A stretch of 64,000 bases of DNA. Source: Aestuariivirga sp. GTDB lineage: Bacteria > Pseudomonadota > Alphaproteobacteria > Rhizobiales > Aestuariivirgaceae. Position 1 is the first letter of the stretch. Each line of letters begins with the position of its first letter. The stretch is from assembly GCA_030680855.1 (NCBI GenBank), contig JAUXUN010000074.1:1-64000 (forward strand), written 5' to 3'. Of this stretch, positions 62,607 through 64,000 are shown piece by piece. The translations under genes were made by a program, and so were the position numbers. The notes beneath the pieces were generated by a model. The model saw only the letters and a program-made list of their open reading frames with translations, did no database searches and was not told the DNA's origin.

Positions 62607-63500
62607 TTATCCCATGAGGATGGGGTGGACGAGATCGAGTTTCTCGATAACGAAATCGAAAAAGGTGCTGATCCGCGGCGTATTGCGGAGATCGGGGTGG
62701 GTCAGAAGATACCAGCCGCGGTGCAACTCCTTGACCGGCGGGAGAACCTGGACAAGATCGTCGTGCATGCCGGCAATGGTCGTGGGCAAAGGGGCCACGC
62801 CAACACCGGACTTCACCGCATGCAGGACACCGAGAACGCTGTCATTGCGCGACGCGACTGTGGCATTTGGCGCAATGTTCGCAAACCATTTCGCTGCCCG
62901 ATGGTTTGAGAGCATGCCGTCAAAGCCGACGATGGAGTGATTGCCGATGTCTGCGATATTCTGTGGCCGGCCATGGCGCTGCACATAACTGCAGCTGGCA
63001 TATACCGCCCAGATGGAGTCGCCGATCTTGCGGCCGACAAGGCTTTCGTCATCCGGGTCACCGGACCGCAACGCCACGTCGGCCTCACCCTTGGAGAGAT
63101 CGAGGTAGCGGTCGCTCATGACGAACTCGACGCGTAGGGCCGGGTAGCGCTCATGGAAAATATCCAGCAGGGCCGACTCTGAAATCCGCGAAACCAGGGG
63201 CTCGGGACAGGTCAGCCTGATCACCCCGTGGAGCTCGCTGGTATAGGCCTGCACCTGGCGTTCCACGCCGCGCGCGGCCTTCTCTACATCCTGGATGGCG
63301 GGAAGCAGCGCTTCGCCAAATTCGGTGAGCTTGTAGCCGGATGGATGGCGCCGCACCAGGGCATGGCCGATGCCGCGTTCCAGTTCGAGGATGCGGCGCT
63401 GCACCGTCGACTGGTTCACGCCGAGTTTCTTTGCTGCCGTCAGAGTGCTGCCGAATTCCGCGACTGCCAAAAAGTATCTGAGATCGCTCCAGTCGAACAT
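62607..63500 (-). CDS. LysR-family regulator
   Basis: 297 residues. FDWSDLRYFLAVAEFGSTLT with LGVNQSTVQRRILELERGIG is the DNA-binding domain, in which the helix has QSTVQRRI instead of the usual QSAVSRQI, as in one LysR subgroup. The effector domain has DVALRSGDPDDESLVGRKIG. It is divergent from a cupin gene by 101 bp, and an inverted repeat lies between them. Confidence 0.88.
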   Translation of the reverse strand: MFDWSDLRYFLAVAEFGSTLTAAKKLGVNQSTVQRRILELERGIGHALVRRHPSGYKLTEFGEALLPAIQDVEKAARGVERQVQAYTSELHGVIRLTCPEPLVSRISESALLDIFHERYPALRVEFVMSDRYLDLSKGEADVALRSGDPDDESLVGRKIGDSIWAVYASCSYVQRHGRPQNIADIGNHSIVGFDGMLSNHRAAKWFANIAPNATVASRNDSVLGVLHAVKSGVGVAPLPTTIAGMHDDLVQVLPPVKELHRGWYLLTHPDLRNTPRISTFFDFVIEKLDLVHPILMG

Positions 63501-63516
63501 TTCTCATTATGCATTT

Positions 63517-63534
63517 TTGCGTAAGGTTCCGCAA
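63517..63534. promoter_or_regulatory. TTGCG-N8-CGCAA LysR-type operator candidate
   Basis: Perfect 5-bp arms with an 8-nt spacer in the 101-bp gap between a LysR gene and a divergent cupin gene, 17 bp before the LysR start. It contains the T-N11-A arrangement expected of LysR sites. Confidence 0.45.
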
Positions 63535-63601
63535 TCTTGCTGCTGCCCCCTGGGCTGCCCGGAGTGTACCTGTCGGAACGCACAATCACAGGAGACAGGA
63601 T

Positions 63602-64000
63602 ATGCACAAGACCATGGACGTCAGCAAGGCAATCGAGGGCCTTTCAGTGGGGGTCACAACCTCCGCACAGGCATCGGGTGCGGCGAAGCTCAGGGTGCTG
63701 CACCGGGAAATCGTGACGGCGATGCCAACGGCGGATAACCAGGAAATACGTGTCCTCTTTGCCCGTCTGGAACCAGGCGACCGCACGCCCTACCATTCAC
63801 ACCGCTTTCCTGTCACAGTCTATATGCTTGAAGGCACCTTCACGCTTGAGTTGGATGGCCGCGATGCAGTGACAGTCAAGGCAGGAGAGGTGTTCGTCGA
63901 ACCGTCCCAAGTTCGAATGACGGGCCGCAACCTCGACCCGAAGGTTCCGGCGACCATGGCGCTTTTTTATGTGAGTACACCCGATACGCCCTTTGCCGAT
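63602..64000 (+). CDS. Cupin-domain protein, cut by window edge
   Basis: 133 residues are visible and the frame is open at the edge. A short polar N-terminus is followed by a cupin: EPGDRTPYHSHRFPVTVYML and EGTFTLEL with KAGEVFVEPSQ. The His pair in YHSHRFPVT and the following Glu are typical metal ligands. GGAGACAGG precedes the ATG. Divergent from a LysR gene that probably regulates it. Function unknown. Confidence 0.78.
   Translation, partial: MHKTMDVSKAIEGLSVGVTTSAQASGAAKLRVLHREIVTAMPTADNQEIRVLFARLEPGDRTPYHSHRFPVTVYMLEGTFTLELDGRDAVTVKAGEVFVEPSQVRMTGRNLDPKVPATMALFYVSTPDTPFAD

Overview
The window reads as chromosomal DNA of an alphaproteobacterium, most likely Hyphomicrobiales. This rests on a G+C-rich base composition, tightly overlapping ATGA/GTGA gene junctions, several GTG/TTG starts, and three kinds of palindromic intergenic repeat of a sort common in that order. 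No rRNA, tRNA or CRISPR array was seen. The assignment is an inference from gene content, not from a marker gene.

Layout. (1) 1-7002, minus strand: an edge-truncated M24 (creatinase-like) protein and a complete urea ABC transporter urtABCDE, with a well-matched sigma-54 promoter in front of urtA. (2) 7.3-16.4 kb: a secreted Cys-rich repeat protein, a DUF849/BKACE enzyme, a TRAP transporter whose binding protein is convergent to its permeases, a membrane-anchored SUMF1-domain protein, and an unusual peptidoglycan-binding/PotD-like fusion. (3) 16.5-24.8 kb: a methylated-amine module. Trimethylamine N-oxide demethylase (tdm) faces a convergent operon dmmDABC-tmm that ends in an aroE-like gene. 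(4) 25-31.8 kb: a lectin-like exported protein, two tandem c-type cytochromes behind an FNR/FixK-type box, a previously unlisted 44-residue membrane protein, and hyuAB with a divergent LysR gene. (5) 31.9-45.6 kb: one long purine operon: uraH, xdhABC, a BMP-type nucleoside ABC transporter, puuD, uraD, guaD. (6) 45.6-52.9 kb: a GntR regulator, a convergent hydantoin/allantoin racemase, and a branched-chain-type ABC transporter translationally coupled to allantoinase puuE. (7) 53-62.1 kb: a LysR regulator divergent from gcl-hyi-glxR-ttuD-allE-allA, followed by rbsD/fucU, rbsK and a DHFR-like gene. (8) 62.1-64 kb: an IS30-type transposase remnant, a LysR gene and a divergent cupin gene cut by the edge.

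Together the genes form a nitrogen-scavenging island. Guanine goes to xanthine, urate, 5-hydroxyisourate, OHCU, allantoin, allantoate, ureidoglycine, ureidoglycolate, then glyoxylate plus urea. Glyoxylate is recovered through tartronate semialdehyde to 2-phosphoglycerate. Urea is captured by Urt. Trimethylamine, TMAO and dimethylamine are stripped to methylamine and formaldehyde, with one-carbon units passed to tetrahydrofolate. The allantoate-hydrolysing step, urease and a nucleoside hydrolase are not in the window.

The most unusual item is PuuD. Its membrane domain is present twice, in exact 900-bp register, with only one C-terminal cytochrome c. Other notable points are a candidate allantoin/ureide ABC importer with its own GntR operator, a nested hairpin over the tdm start, an aroE-like gene inside the dimethylamine operon, and the peptidoglycan-binding/PotD fusion.
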